From Ichthyophonus hoferi (Eukaryota; Opisthokonta; Ichthyosporea; Ichthyophonida; Ichthyophonidae): a stretch of 64,000 bases of DNA. This document shows positions 1-12,838 of this stretch, one piece after another. The notes under the pieces were generated by a model. The model saw nothing but the letters and a program-made list of their open reading frames with translations. It ran no database searches and was not told the origin of the DNA. Position numbers and translations under genes: made by a program. The DNA lies in the NCBI GenBank assembly GCA_002751075.1, contig NAOQ01000183.1, positions 1-64,000 on the forward strand, read 5' to 3'. How positions within the stretch are numbered: position 1 is the stretch's first letter; each line of letters begins with the position of its first letter.

Positions 1-9
1 GTAATACAG

Positions 10-125
10 AGATTTTTAGCAGGTTTTGGGAAAAAAACTATAATCATGCAAACTAAATGAATATATATTTGTAAACACTAATAATAAATTGTTATGCAAT
101 TATAATGCAGTAAACGTTTAACACC
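10..125 (+). repeat. Partial copy of AT-rich dispersed repeat
   Basis: This short stretch matches the 3' part of the longer copies at 300-790, 2,820-3,290 and 11,090-11,535. Shared landmarks are the run of A followed by 'tatgcaaactaaatgaat' and the end block with 'ttatgcaattataatgcagt'. No coding potential is seen. A further small piece of the family lies near 2,215-2,345. Confidence 0.5.
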
Positions 126-299
126 AATAGCTTAAAAACAGTTCCTTTTGTTGAGTGTTAGATTACTCAATGAATTACAATATGTCCACCTGGTTTTTTT
201 ATAGAGCCATACATTTATTGTGCTCATAAAGTGCCAGTTTAAAAGCTTAATATTTATTTTATTAACTCATGTCTGGAGTGTTCATATTGTTAAAAAATT

Positions 300-790
300 A
301 TCTATTGTTAAAGATATTGAAAATAATTTTTATTAAAAAAGGTGACTGACTTGTAAGTCATTATATAATAAAATAATAGCCAGTGAGGTATATATAATTT
401 CACATGTATGTTTTTAACACAGTTTTGGATACAGATTAAAGATTTTGTGTACAACATAAAAAACGCCTAGCTGAATGGTTTATCCATCAGCAAAATATAT
501 CTGATCAGAAATACAAACACAAGTATGAAAGGAATACATATCTATAGAACTACTTCTATTGCAGTGTTGTTTTTGTTTTGAAAGAAAAAACTATTATTAT
601 GCAAACTAAATAAATTTATTTTAGATCAGCCACAATTCTAATTTGCAGTATAATGTAAGAAAGACAATCTGGGGCTAAAGTATTACAATAAACATGGTCT
701 AAAATATTACAATAAATATTATATATAAATTTGTATATATTTGGAGAATCATAATAATAAAATAAATACTATTCAATTATATATAATAAA
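300..790 (+). repeat. AT-rich dispersed repeat, copy 1
   Basis: A copy of a roughly 470-490 bp AT-rich repeat family. It opens with 'gtgactgacttgtaagtcat' after a run of A, has a middle block with 'atctgatcagaaat', and ends with 'tttggagaatcataataat'. The same order of blocks recurs at 2,820-3,290 and 11,090-11,535, all in the same orientation. It has no open reading frame and could be a solo LTR or another non-autonomous repeat. Family identity is unknown. Confidence 0.6.
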
Positions 791-2800
791 GTAAAATTTG
801 ACAGTTATGAAAAAGCATATAATTCTTATTTTTAATAATAATGCTCAGGGCTACTCTCAAATTCTTTACCAAATGAGCAGAAATTTACAGATATACTTCA
901 TGGATATTTGGTTTTTATATAATATATAAATTGCTTGAATACTTAAGAAGCATGTGTTAACAACATATCATGCTCTCACACCAGTTGGATGCTAATAATT
1001 TTGTTGGTTTAGCAAGTCATATGAGCCAGTAATACCTTTTCTAAATGATTCTTAATGCAATAGGACATACCAATGAAGTTAGTGCAATTAATGTTGGTCT
1101 CTTTGGTATTCTTAATACTGGCATATCAACCACAAGGAATATAATATAATATAATCCAAAAATGCTAAATTACCAATATTACACATGGGGAAAACAAATT
1201 TTTCATGTTTATACAAATAATTGAAAAATAAGAGTTGCTAATTATCAAACAGTATAGAAATACTGGTTGTTGCATTGTAATAAACATTATGGAATTGTGT
1301 ACAATTTATCCTTTATTCTTTCTTAGTATAAAAAGAAGTGTATTTATTGATTAAAACTCTTACACAATAAATAAATAGCCCTATTAGGTCTCTTTATATG
1401 CAGCATTCGATTGCATTAAATTACATATATCTCTCTTTTTGATTATGAGTTAAACTATGAATAGCTTTATATTATTGTTTATTAACCTGTTTTATCAATA
1501 TCTTTGCATGCCTTACCTAGAGACATACTTTCTGACACAAGACTATCTAGAATATATTATGGAAACTTTTTAGCCACTATTACAAATGGTTATCTAGCAC
1601 ATGTTAAATTTAATTAATAAGGATCATTTCTTAGTTATTTTAATGTACTAGATGCATAGCTCCATAATTCTATATTTTTTACAGTACATGATGTATGATT
1701 TGATCTGCCTACAAGACACCAATGATTAAAATAATGGTCTTAAGGTATGCCATGCCATGCTGTAAAGCATTTATAATCAAAATTCTAAATGAAAAATTCA
1801 ATTAGATTAGTAGTTCTTAGCAAATCAGAAATTTAAGTCAGAGCTATTTAATTTGCAGTGCATTTTTAGAAATTGTCTCCACATGGTAAAAATGAGTTGT
1901 GAACTACAACAAGCTATGTATTTTCTATCTGATATAAAAAAATATACAAGTAGAAATTAGGACTTAAGAGTAATTAATTAGGTATAAAATATAAATGAGC
2001 AAAAATAATACAAGATATTATGTAATCAATTTCTAAGGGTATTTTATTTAACCCATGCATATAAATAATCTGCACATTATTGGATTGATTTGGCTTAAAA
2101 TCTCAATTAAATGTCTTATTAGAGTCAATAAAATTAAAAATGTAAAAAGTGTATTATTTGCATTTGTATATTAATTATGTTGCAAATCATATACACTTTT
2201 GTATTTCATAACTCAATATAAAAAAGTAACTGGTTGGTTATACATAAATAGCACATATTTATATAACTGGATAAATGCAATAAGAAAAAGTCACATAATG
2301 AATAATGCAATAAATTTTACACCAACAGCTTATTCTGAGAGATTGTTTAATCTCTCCAAATAAGTTGTTGTTTGCAGTCAAGTCAGAATATAAGTCTCAT
2401 ATAGCAGTGAGTAAGATGCTTCCTTCAAAGGGCTATGTCAGACTATTGCAAATAGTAAATATAGCTATTTATTTATTCCAACAGGCTGGCTGGATCTTAC
2501 AACATTTAAAAATAATAAATTGGTGATAGGAATGCTACAAGTACATGCAGTGATATTTTAGTTATTTTTTTCTTTTTAGTATAGCCAATGCTATGTGTAT
2601 AACTGATACTTAAAGAGAATGATTATTTGATTTTTTGGTTTAGGGAAAAGTTTATTTATTTACTTTTGTGACCCTTAATAGGATAGGATGGATGAGCAGT
2701 AAATTTTGGTATTCTGCAATGGTAAATATAACTGAATTTTAGATCCTAAATTTGACTATTTGTGTAAATGCAACAGAGAAATTTTCTTGTTAAAATATTC
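791..2800. other. AT-rich gene-free stretch
   Basis: Very AT-rich DNA with no open frame of note and no recognisable gene on either strand. A short fragment of the dispersed repeat family is visible near 2,215-2,345 (an A run, then 'aatgcaataaattttacacc'). Otherwise I see nothing functional. Confidence 0.6.
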
Positions 2801-2819
2801 TAAGAGATAGTTATAAAAT

Positions 2820-3290
2820 TATGTTATAAATACTTATTACTAAAAAAAGTGACTTATAGGTCATTACAATGACAAAGTGAAAACAAGTGAAGCATAAGTT
2901 CCCATATGGGTTAACTTATGGTTTCTGTTGCACAACTGCTTTATGGAGAAGACAATAAAAAGTGCAAGATAGGTAAAGAACTCCTCATTGATTGATTTAT
3001 CCCTCAAGCCAGCCTTGAGCTAATCAGAAAGCAATGCCTAATACAGTAAGAATACTTTACAGTACATTTTGTTAAGCAGTTATATTTTTGACTAGGGAAA
3101 AAACAGAAAAATAAGTATCATACAGACTAAATGAATATTATTAGAACAACCATGATTCCAATTTGTGGTATTGTATATGGCCAATCGGAGGCTAAAGTTT
3201 TACAATAAATAATCTATATAATTGTATATATTTGGAGAATCATAATAATAAAATGTTATGCAATTATAATACAGTAAATTTTAACCTCCC
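2820..3290 (+). repeat. AT-rich dispersed repeat, copy 2
   Basis: This is the best-preserved partner of the copy at 11,090-11,535. Shared blocks include 'gggttaacttatggtttctg', 'agccttgagctaatcagaaa', 'agaacaaccatgattccaat' and 'atgttatgcaattataat'. Copies 2 and 3 have the same orientation and bracket the whole Copia-derived block between them, so they could be old terminal repeats or independent insertions. Confidence 0.65.
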
Positions 3291-3499
3291 TGGATTGTAT
3301 AAGTATATACAAAGATGTGTACAAAATAGTGCTGTGAACCCATAACCATATGAATATTTGGTAAAGGATTAACTAACGCATAACATTATCTCCTCTAAAT
3401 TTATAATGAATGCCAATAAGAAAATGATAATGTGCATGTTATAAACAAGAATAATAATAATAAAAGACATGGCAGTTAAAAAACATGAGAAAATACTTA

Positions 3500-4060
3500 T
3501 GTGTGTGTATGTATGGTATGAATAATGGGATGTATGCAAAGCAAAAAAAAAATAACAATAAGATTCATGCCACTTAAAGGACGTGTAGACAAGGTGATAA
3601 TATCACTCTCTTGAAATCTGCTGGTGAAGTCCACTACTGATAGTGTGAATGATAATGTTGCCAGTGAATTATCAACCTCTGACATAATGATTGTGGCTGT
3701 CAATATACTTAATTTCTGTGAAATACTTTTAGCATTTATAATGGATCAAGAAGATAGATACATATCAATATATTTAGGAACAGAAAATGTATTAATTACT
3801 ACATCCAAAGTCAAACAAAAGCTTGGAAAGCCAGCCACATGTAGTAGACTCCTGGGCACCATCACAACACAATGTATTTTTCCTCCATTACTGAAGGTGT
3901 TAAAAAGTTCTGTGATTTGGATCACCAACTGATGGGAGAGTCATCATGTTGCATATAAAAGACATAGCCATCAGTGGATGCAGGTGCTTTTATCCCCAGC
4001 AAAATTAGAGTCAGAATATCCATGCAATTGACATGTAACAGTATTATAATGTAAACTGAT
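3500..4060 (-). mobile_element. Copia RNase H remnant, reverse strand
   Basis: On the minus strand, near 4,030-3,980, the translation carries the Ty1/Copia RNase H signature (GYSDSNFAGDKST) and then decays toward 3,500. It is an old, broken fragment with no terminal repeats recognised. Its orientation is opposite to the larger Copia element that starts at about 4,450, so it comes from a separate insertion. Confidence 0.55.
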
Positions 4061-4449
4061 GGTTAAGGAGTGGAAAAGATATGAGTGTTCATAGCAATTT
4101 TGATGTAATGTGTTTTTGGCTGTTTGGTTATCTGAGTTATCCAACCAACTGTATATGCAATACCAGAATGTGTGCAGCATAAAATCAATAACAGAGCACC
4201 AATTATTAAAAAAAAAAATGGTTATATCATTGGATAGTGCAGAAGCATTGCCCATAATGTCTGCAATTTGCCTCTTGTTGCATGGAACAGCTATAATCCT
4301 GTCTATATGTGAAATAATGTTATAGTGATTGACATAATGTGATTGATCAATATGGTTGCCAGTTGATATTTGTTGAAGTTTTATATCAAGGAATAGTGTT
4401 GGCAGACCTATCTATACTTGGATTTGTAATGTTTGTTAATGCTGATCTA

Positions 4450-5260
4450 TTTCATTCCAAGTGTTTGGTTGAATACTTCAATATGTCTTATACAAAAATA
4501 CTTGCTGATTTTATAACATTGAGCCTCTAAATGTTCAGGAGCATTTAAAAGGAGGTTTCAATTTGAAATTAAGAGTTGGGCATTAATTAGTGATAATTAA
4601 TTGATTCAATGATGTCACTAATTGTAGACAATTTGGACTAGATGTTTAATGCAGTCTAGAATATATATTTAACATGGTTTTAAATAGTACAGGTCAATAA
4701 TACTTAATCACACACTTAGTGATTGATGATACACACATGATACATGGCATCTAGAATGATCCCTTGAATAAGTATTGGACAGTGTGTTGCTGACAGCATG
4801 TTAGATAATAGTTAGGTTGAGTTCTTATTTGAGAATATGATTACCTCAAATGCTTATCACATGATCAACTGGCATCAACTTGAACCAACAATTTTATAAC
4901 CAGCATTTACAAACAGTCTGGATCCTGATTACATAGAGTAAAATTATAAAGTTAAATGTAATAAATTTGTCTGTTTAAATAGTAGTAATGACTGTAAAAA
5001 GAAGAGAAATTTCAACTTCTTCTGCCTCCAAGAATCAAGCATAAAACTACCATGGTAACAGTATCTAAATTGCGATCCATAAAAAAGAAAAAAGAATGTG
5101 TACAGGTCTCCTCCAACTCAGGTGACAAGAACACATCAAGAAGATTATTTGAGGACTTTAATATTATGACAAGTTCAGTGTCTAGTAAAATTGAAGATAA
5201 ACATCCTGTTTTCAGAGATAGTGATGCAGAATCTGCCTTCAACAGTGAGGATTATGGCAA
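4450..5260 (+). repeat. Left direct repeat of Copia element
   Basis: Matches 9,815-10,640 in order. Landmarks are 'aagtgtttggttgaatactt', 'gataattaattgattcaatg', 'tttaatgcagtctagaat', 'gatcaactggcatcaact' and 'aagtagtaatgactgtaaa'-like blocks, continuing through the first part of a gag-like frame. The exact LTR boundary inside this block is not certain. Confidence 0.75.
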
Positions 5261-8200
5261 GGTTACTAAGGCCCAGCAACCTACAAGTGCTTTCACTGAT
5301 AACTCAAATCAACCTACAAAACAATCTATGTTTATAACCATACCAGGAGAGCAGAAAACTACCAGTGCACAAGGACATAATCCTACCCAGGGACAGCAAC
5401 AATATTTTCCAGAAAGTAAGCCAATTTTCATGATTGAAATGATACAGCAGTTACTCATGTAGTTGAGAGGAAGTGCACCCAAACCATCACACCTCTTCCC
5501 ATTTCCAAAGCAAAGATCTTCTCAGGAAATCAGCATGGAATCAGCTACATCAAGTAGGCTGAGTACATCAAGGATGAAATGCAAGTTTCTATGTGCCTTC
5601 AGGCAATAGAAGATAAGCCAATTCAACAACAACTGAAAAACCTAAGCAGAGGGTCTCCACATGAAGCAATGGCTAAACATTATCTCTACACATTAGTTTC
5701 AACAGAGCAGTATCTAATAGCAAGTTGGGAGAAAAATCAATTTGATTTTTAAACATGAAGGAGCTTGAGGAGTCAGTTTGACAGCAAGGATACTGATCAA
5801 CAGACTATATACATACTGGAATATTTGGAAACATCTATGAAGCCTATAGAATGTGAAAATGAATATATTGCAGGAGTATTGACAGCTAAAACAAGACTTG
5901 AAGAGTATGGTCATGGAGCAGCATGACCAATATGTTGTCCCCAAGATGATCTTTGACCTGCAATCATCACAATATGGAGGCCAAGTCAAGGCTTTCCATC
6001 AAGTTATCAAAAGTTGTAGTACACAGAAGGAACTCATTTAAGATATGACAACATACATCAAGCTATAATTGACTGGGAAGAATGGGAATCAACAGACTTT
6101 GAGAGAAGGATACCAGCACAAACCTAGTGTGGGTTTCTACAACAATGAGTCAGCCACATGTAGTAACCTACACTAAAAATCACACTCAGTAAGTCAGTAT
6201 CCTACCATAAAACACTCAACAATTCTAACATTGGCAACCATTACCAATTAAGTCAACAAAGTAAACCTCCAGGACCCACAAGGAAGGAGAAAGGGCATCC
6301 TGAAGAATGAAACACCAACTAACACTCAGGGTACAAAATGGCGGGCAACTTTCTCAAATGCAATAAAGGAAAAAAGCACTACAACACAGCCTATGTAGTG
6401 GAATATGGTACTTCATACGTAGCCACAATTATGTAACTGGAAAAGACATTGAAGGGGCAGAGTCACATGCAAGCTTCATACCAGATAATTATTTATGAGG
6501 CAGATTCATTTCAAAAGAGAGGACTTCACTACTTTCACCCCAGGAACATCCTATCTACATTGGGGAAATAAACAGAAAAGCATGGCTTTAGGATCTGGCA
6601 GCAAATAGCTAGCTGCTAGAGTAGGCAACACAGCAAATCCCATTAAATTGGAGAATATACCGTTAGTGCCAGATTTAAGGGTAAGTCTATTATCAATTCT
6701 ATCTTTAAAGGGAAAAGTATTACAACTGTGTTTTATGATGACACAGTAACAGTATTCTGGAAAAGAGTAATTATGATGACGGGAACAGAGAAAAATGACA
6801 CAATATACAGTTTAGATGTTCCCGTGATCCCCAAATGGAAGTAGAGAGCAACAGTGGTTGAAAAAGACCAGCTTATACAGACCAGGAGACCAACATGTTA
6901 GCTAAGAAACAGACTCCTACCAGGACTGTAGAGCTAGAAGCTCATGTAGGTCTAATGGTTTATGAGATTCTCTTCATTCCAGGTTTATGCACCCAAGTCC
7001 AGCTGCTAACATGCCCTTTGCATTGGTAATGTCAAACAATATGGTGTTAGCTAAGAATAAGGACAGTGGAACCTGCAGTATGTCCACAGTAAAGAAGATT
7101 TTATATCTAGAGAGAATGGACTGAGCAACTAGAGTACTACAAAGAGTACACTCAGACTTAACTGGACCCATGTGCAGGGCTCCTACTCTGGTTTCCACTA
7201 TGTGGTAGCATTTCCAGACAAGTATTCACAATATGGCAAAGTGTATTTACTCAGAAAGAAATCAGACACGTTTGAAGCCTTCATGAAAAATGCTAGGTCT
7301 ATGCTACTATCATGCACAACAAACCTATAGTAGCTGACTATGGAACTAAGTACCTGAACGCAAAATTCTTATCATATCTGAAAAAAATTAAAATTTATCA
7401 TATGATTACCATCCCTCATCATCCCGAGCAGAATGGGTTAAGTAAAATAATGAACCAGACGTTGTTCACAAAGATTAAGGAGTGCTAGAATAGAGAGTGA
7501 TCTTCTTTAATATCTTTGGGATTAAATCCTTCGGTTGGTAGCTTTAGCCTTCAATGTGCTGCCAACCAAGTGTCTACCAAATTCAACACTACCATGTGAC
7601 TTAAGGCAACAATTGCCCACAACTTTCAGTCAACTTAGATCTCATAAAGGAAAATGCTACTATAAGAATTAGATCTCCAGCAAGATGACACTCATAGTAA
7701 GGAAAGCAATGATACTGAGATATCAAGAAATTTAAAAAGCACACAGGTTGTTAGATACCAAGAGTAGAGGGATAAGTATTAGTAGGAACGTCAAATATTT
7801 ATAGATAGGTTTTTCTCATGCGGAAAAACAGTCAATGCTTCTGCCAAACCATGAGGATAATCCCTTAGAAAGAGCCAACGGTACCAATACAACTGGAGAA
7901 GACCCATTAGCTACACAGCATAATCTTTTTTCACTTATTCAAGAAGCCCAAAAAGACTACATTAACTCAGAGGGAATTGGGCAAGAAAAATAGGGATAAG
8001 AAGATTGAGCAATCAAAGAGGGATGAAAATGAGGAGTCAAAGGACAGTTGGATTAATTAAAATGAGGAGGAGACAAACCAGAGAAGATATTGGCATACCT
8101 TCATGGAAAAGCAAGTATGTACCTTCCACTATTAGATTAGGTCAGAGATACCAGCCAAACCTCACCTCAACACTGGCAGAATACTCAGTCACAGAAGCTA

Positions 8201-9814
8201 ATATAAATGGCCAATCTGTACTCAAGTCAGTCTATGCAGCTATGAGCTCCCCTCAGTGGACTTAATGGAAAGCTGCTATACTGCAAGAAATGAAAGTTCT
8301 TTCAGATAATTCCACGTAGAGAGTCATTGATTAACCAAAAGGAGAACCATTGCTAAAACCATTGTGAGTTTTTAACATTAAAAGGGGCAATCAGGGGAAC
8401 ATTATTAAATACAAGGTAATAACTTGTAGTGATGAGAAACTGATAGTGGCAAAACATAAATTATTTTGGCATAGAGTCCTCAATTTGCTCCTTGACCACC
8501 ACATATCTACTAACCTAACCTTAGCAGCATTAAGAGACTTAGAGGCCATACAACTAAATGTAGCGGGAGCCTACCTAAACAGTAAACCAAAGGAAAACCT
8601 ATATATGCATCAGCCAAAAGACTTTGGAGACTCTAAATTTCAACGCAGGCAGTGCAAACTTTAATGATCGTTATATAGACTAAAACAATATGCGTCAATT
8701 TGGCCGTGCATCTTAGCTGCATTCTTGGCTACACAGCATCTTTTACTGACCTGTATTGAGTCATGCTTATTTGTATTTCACAAAACACCATACTTCCTTG
8801 CTATATGCGTCTACATTGATGACATGTTAATCATTTCTAACAGCAATACTGCTACATAAAGGTTAATCAACAGGATGAAAAAACTATTTGAAACCAAAGA
8901 TATATGATTTCTGGATGAATACTTGAAATATCAAATTCAGAAAAAAAGTCAGGGGTTCATACACTTAACTCAGGAGGGATACATCAAAGAGATGTTAAGA
9001 TATGACAATATGAAAGGTATTAAGTGAACCATGCCTTCAATACTTTTAAATTAAGTTTTAGACCTAGAAAAGGATACATAGTCAACCTCAATGTGCAACA
9101 TATAAGAGCATGCCAGAAAGCAATATGATGCCTTTTCTAGATCGTCTGATTAACTAGGTCAGACATAGCTTATGTAGTCAGTTACTTAAGACATTTTGCA
9201 TCCAATCCATCTGTATTTCACTGGAAAATGATACTTAAGTTGATGGCATACTTAGCATATTCCAGAACATAGAACTGGTATACCACAAGTCACTCTTAGG
9301 ACTATAACTGTATGTGATCTAGATGCAGACGTTGCAGAAAATAGGACTACCATCAAGTCAATAATAGGATGTATACTGCTTTCAAATGACACAGAAGTGT
9401 CATGGCTTAGCAAAAATCAGTCAATAGTGTCATGTTTAGGTGCAAAGGCTGAATATGTTACACTCAGTGCCGCTGTTCATAAAAATCTATGAACTTCTAG
9501 TATGCGAAAAGTGTTGGTATTCAGACAGGTCCAATACTCGTCTATGAAGACAATCAGTCAACAATTCAAATTTCATAAAATAATAGGACCATCAAGAATA
9601 CAAAACACATCCATGTAAAATACTACTACACCAAAAAGACCATTAGAAATAAGGACGTTGACATCAAACTAATTTCAACATATGGCCAGAAAGCAGAAAT
9701 CCTCACTAAGGCTATAGCCCCTGCTCAATTTGCTAATGCTGGCTGGATACTAATCTTAGATGATTAAGTAACATACTCACAAGTATGTGGGGATACAGGG
9801 AGAGTATTAAAGTA

Positions 9815-10640
9815 TTTCAGCCCCTACAAGTGTTTGGTTAAATACTTTAGGATCTCTTGTACAAAATTATGTATTGCTTATATAGCAATGAACCTCTAAA
9901 TATTTAGAAGCAGTTAGAATGAGGTTTCAATGAGTAATTGAGAGTTAGACATTAATTAATGATAATTAATTAATTCAGTGATATCACCAATTGTAGTCAA
10001 TTAGGACTAGATATTTAATGCAGTCTAAAACATAAATTTAACGTGGCTTTAAATAGTGCTGGTCATTAGTATTTAATTACGTACTTAGTGATTGATGATA
10101 CATATGTGATACATTGCATCCAGAATGATCCATTAAATAACTATTGAGCAATATGTTGCTAACAGCATGTAAATAACTGCTAAGGTAAGTTCCTATTCAA
10201 TAATATGCTTATCTCAGATGCTTACCACATGGTCAACTGGTATCAACCTACACCAACAAATGCATAATCAGTAATTACAGACTTAGTCTGGAACCTGATT
10301 ATATAAAGTAGAACATTAAAGCTAAGTATAATATATTTGACTGTTTAAGTAGTAGTGATGACTGTAAATATAAGAGAAACTTCAACTCCTTCTGCCTCAA
10401 GAATTAAGTAAAAAACTATCATAGCAACGGCGTCCAAATCGGGACCTGTAGAAAATAAAAAACAACATATACAGTTCTTGTCTGACTCAAGTGATGAGGA
10501 CACATCAAGAAGAGTATTTGAGGACTTTAATATTATGACAAGTTCAGAGTCTAGGGAAGTTGAAGAGGAATATCTCATGCTCATAGATGGTGACGCAGGA
10601 TCTACATCTGACAGTGAAGATTAAGACAGTTAAAATCCAG
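9815..10640 (+). repeat. Right direct repeat of Copia element
   Basis: The counterpart of 4,450-5,260. A purine-rich tract ('ggggatacagggagag') directly precedes it at about 9,790, as expected for the polypurine tract in front of a 3' LTR. It ends abruptly where the fold-back reverse transcriptase fragments begin. Confidence 0.75.
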
Positions 10641-11053
10641 ATAAGTCGTCAATTAGAGCTTGACTTGCTGCAGTAATAACAATATCATCAATTTCAATGG
10701 ACAGAACAATAAATTTCCCCATACCAGAGCCCTTTATAAATAGACGTGGATCAACATTAGCAGGAGTAAATACATGAATCTTTAAGTAATTTGTGAGTTC
10801 CATATACCAAGCTAGATCAGCTTGTTTTTAAACTACAGGAGAGTTTAATATGGTTAAAATCAAGCTGATCTAGCTTGGTATATGGAACTCACAAATTACT
10901 TAAAGATTAATGTATTTACTCCTGCTAATGTTGATCCACGTCTATTTATAAAGGGCTCTGGTATGGGAAAATCTATTGCTTCAAACATTTGGGTTGATAT
11001 ACTTACTACAACAGCAAGTCAAGCTCTAGTTGATGAATTTTATCTGGACCTTA
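10636..11053. mobile_element. Fold-back pair of Copia reverse transcriptase fragments
   Basis: Two arms of about 195 bp (10,636-10,829 and 10,857-11,053) are near-perfect inverted copies separated by about 27 bp. Each arm, read outward, carries the same Copia reverse transcriptase palm region with a WYMELTNYLK-type stretch; the right arm is on the plus strand and the left on the minus. The arms match each other far better than the Copia direct repeats next door match each other, so the inversion is comparatively young. It is a broken fragment without its own terminal repeats. Confidence 0.8.
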
Positions 11054-11089
11054 TCAAACATTACAAATCCAAAAAGACATTTAAAGTTA

Positions 11090-11535
11090 TTTTAGAAATA
11101 CTTTTTTATTAAAAACAGTAACTTGTAAGTCATTAAAAGGGCAAAGTGAGAACAATTGAAGTATAATATATGTTTACATTTGGGTTAACTTATAGTTTCT
11201 GCTGTACAAATGCCTTATGGGGAAATTAGTACTTGGTTTGTCCCTTAAGGACAGCCTTGACCTAATCAGAAAACAAAAATCAGAAAACAATGCCTAATAT
11301 GGCAAAAATGCTTGGCAGTGCATTTTCATTTGCAGTTATGTTCTTGCCTAAAGAGAAAAACCTTTATAATGCTAACTAAATGAATATTTCAGAACAACCA
11401 TGATTCCAATTTTTAGTATCGTATATTGTAATCCAGGACCGAAACCCCACAATAAACAATTATTTATATATTTGTATATATTAGGAAAACCGTAATAACA
11501 AAATGTTTTGCAATTATAATGCAATAAACTAACAT
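11090..11535 (+). repeat. AT-rich dispersed repeat, copy 3
   Basis: Collinear with 2,820-3,290. It starts at 'gtaacttgtaagtcattaaa', passes 'gggttaacttatagtttctg' and 'agaacaaccatgattccaat', and ends with 'ttttgcaattataatgcaat'. It abuts the fold-back Copia fragments on their right. Confidence 0.65.
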
Positions 11536-12730
11536 TTTTATGTTCGCTGATGATTAGGATTATATTTATGAAATGAATTTTCTAATTATAGACCTACTGG
11601 TGTTACTGAAAATACCATATATATTATAGGTTTTTGTATTAATACTCATAATAAAAATTGTTGCATTATACAATGTATCTTCTGAAAATACTCTACTTTA
11701 TTTACTGTAAATTTCTCATGTTCCAATAATAGACAACACAGAAAACCCTATAAAATTTCCCCATCAATGTTTGCTACTCTCCTAGGATGATTTGATACAA
11801 TTCCCAATGTCATGGAAAAAATACTTAAAAGTAGTAAAGCAATACCAAAAAACCAGGGTGAAAAATAAAGCAAAAGTGTCAAAATGTCCTATTGCTTAGC
11901 ATCAAGGAAGAACAGACATAAATGATAGAAGCAAGGGAGTATTGGTATTGTGCACTATATAAAATATGTCCAATCAAATTAGAGAATAACATAATAAAAT
12001 GGGGCAAAAACACGAAGATAAGAAATGTGAACAATAAAGAACCATTTTAATTCAATAAAATTCAGGATACAATCAAATTGAATCACTTGGGTCAAATAAT
12101 TCTGCCTGTCCAGCCATGCAAACAAGACAGTAGTAGGTTGGCATAGGCAAAAAGATATTACAAGCAATTATATTAAAACACAATGCTAAGAATATTTGAG
12201 AATTGGTATGCAGTAGGGTAAAGGAGACTCAAAAGTATCATACCAGGCTAGGCCCATATCATTGGCATCTCCTAGTCACATATTAAGCTGATAACTAAAC
12301 ATTAAACAACAACAGGTTTTATGATTTGTTCTAATAACTTGAGCTTATCAAAAATATTCACTAAATACTGAATTGCATATGTCGCATCATTTCCTTACTC
12401 ACCAGCAAAATGACACAGGTGTCAAAATAATTTATATATTATACTTAACCTTCTTATACAGCATTATTAAATTATAAGCTAAATCACAAGTGATTATAAA
12501 TAATATGATAGAAAGCATATAGCAATTGAGGCTGTAATCAAAGGACTTTTATATTTGATGTTCACTCCCCTAACTAGGCAATTAGTGTGATTCCTCTAAT
12601 TAAGAGTTCAGTTATCTGATTATATACTTGTTATTGAGCAGCAACATTCGCCTCAATATGATGGTAATCAAGCTGAAAGCATGTTAAGATCTGCAATATA
12701 GGCCTGCATAGTATCATAGTATAATGTTAT
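11536..12730. other. AT-rich spacer downstream of HGS
   Basis: There is no gene or recognisable repeat in this stretch. Short open frames are isolated and show no family resemblance. Confidence 0.5.
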
Positions 12731-12736
12731 TTTATT
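12731..12736 (-). terminator. Polyadenylation signal of HGS
   Basis: AATAAA on the minus strand, about 100 bp past the HGS stop codon, at the expected place for cleavage of that transcript. No better signal is seen nearer the stop. Confidence 0.5.
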
Positions 12737-12838
12737 TGGTCTCAGATAATAAGTGGTAAACCTTACACTTGTATTATAATGCAATGTCATGTTCTTAGCG
12801 AATAGTATGTGATGACAGCAAGTTATTAGCCAAGGCAA

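Larger units (their letters stand above)
4450..10640 (+). mobile_element. Broken Ty1/Copia LTR retroelement with long direct repeats
   Basis: A fossil Copia-superfamily element in the plus orientation. The order is gag-like region (about 5,050-5,460), integrase (about 7,130-7,500, with the catalytic-core pattern and an 'HPEQNG'-like block), reverse transcriptase (about 8,530-9,000, with the 'YIDDML' box) and RNase H (about 9,310-9,490), ending in an 'EILTKA' block near 9,700. Integrase before reverse transcriptase places it in Copia rather than Gypsy. Direct repeats of about 800 bp lie at about 4,450-5,260 and 9,815-10,640, roughly a fifth different by eye, so the insertion is old. The coding part is heavily broken, with many interruptions. 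The second repeat runs on into gag-like sequence, which suggests a tandem LTR-internal arrangement cut short at its right end. Confidence 0.85.

Noticed and set aside
3624-3932. 102-codon plus-strand frame
   Set aside because: It lies over the reverse-strand Copia RNase H remnant and has no family match of its own.
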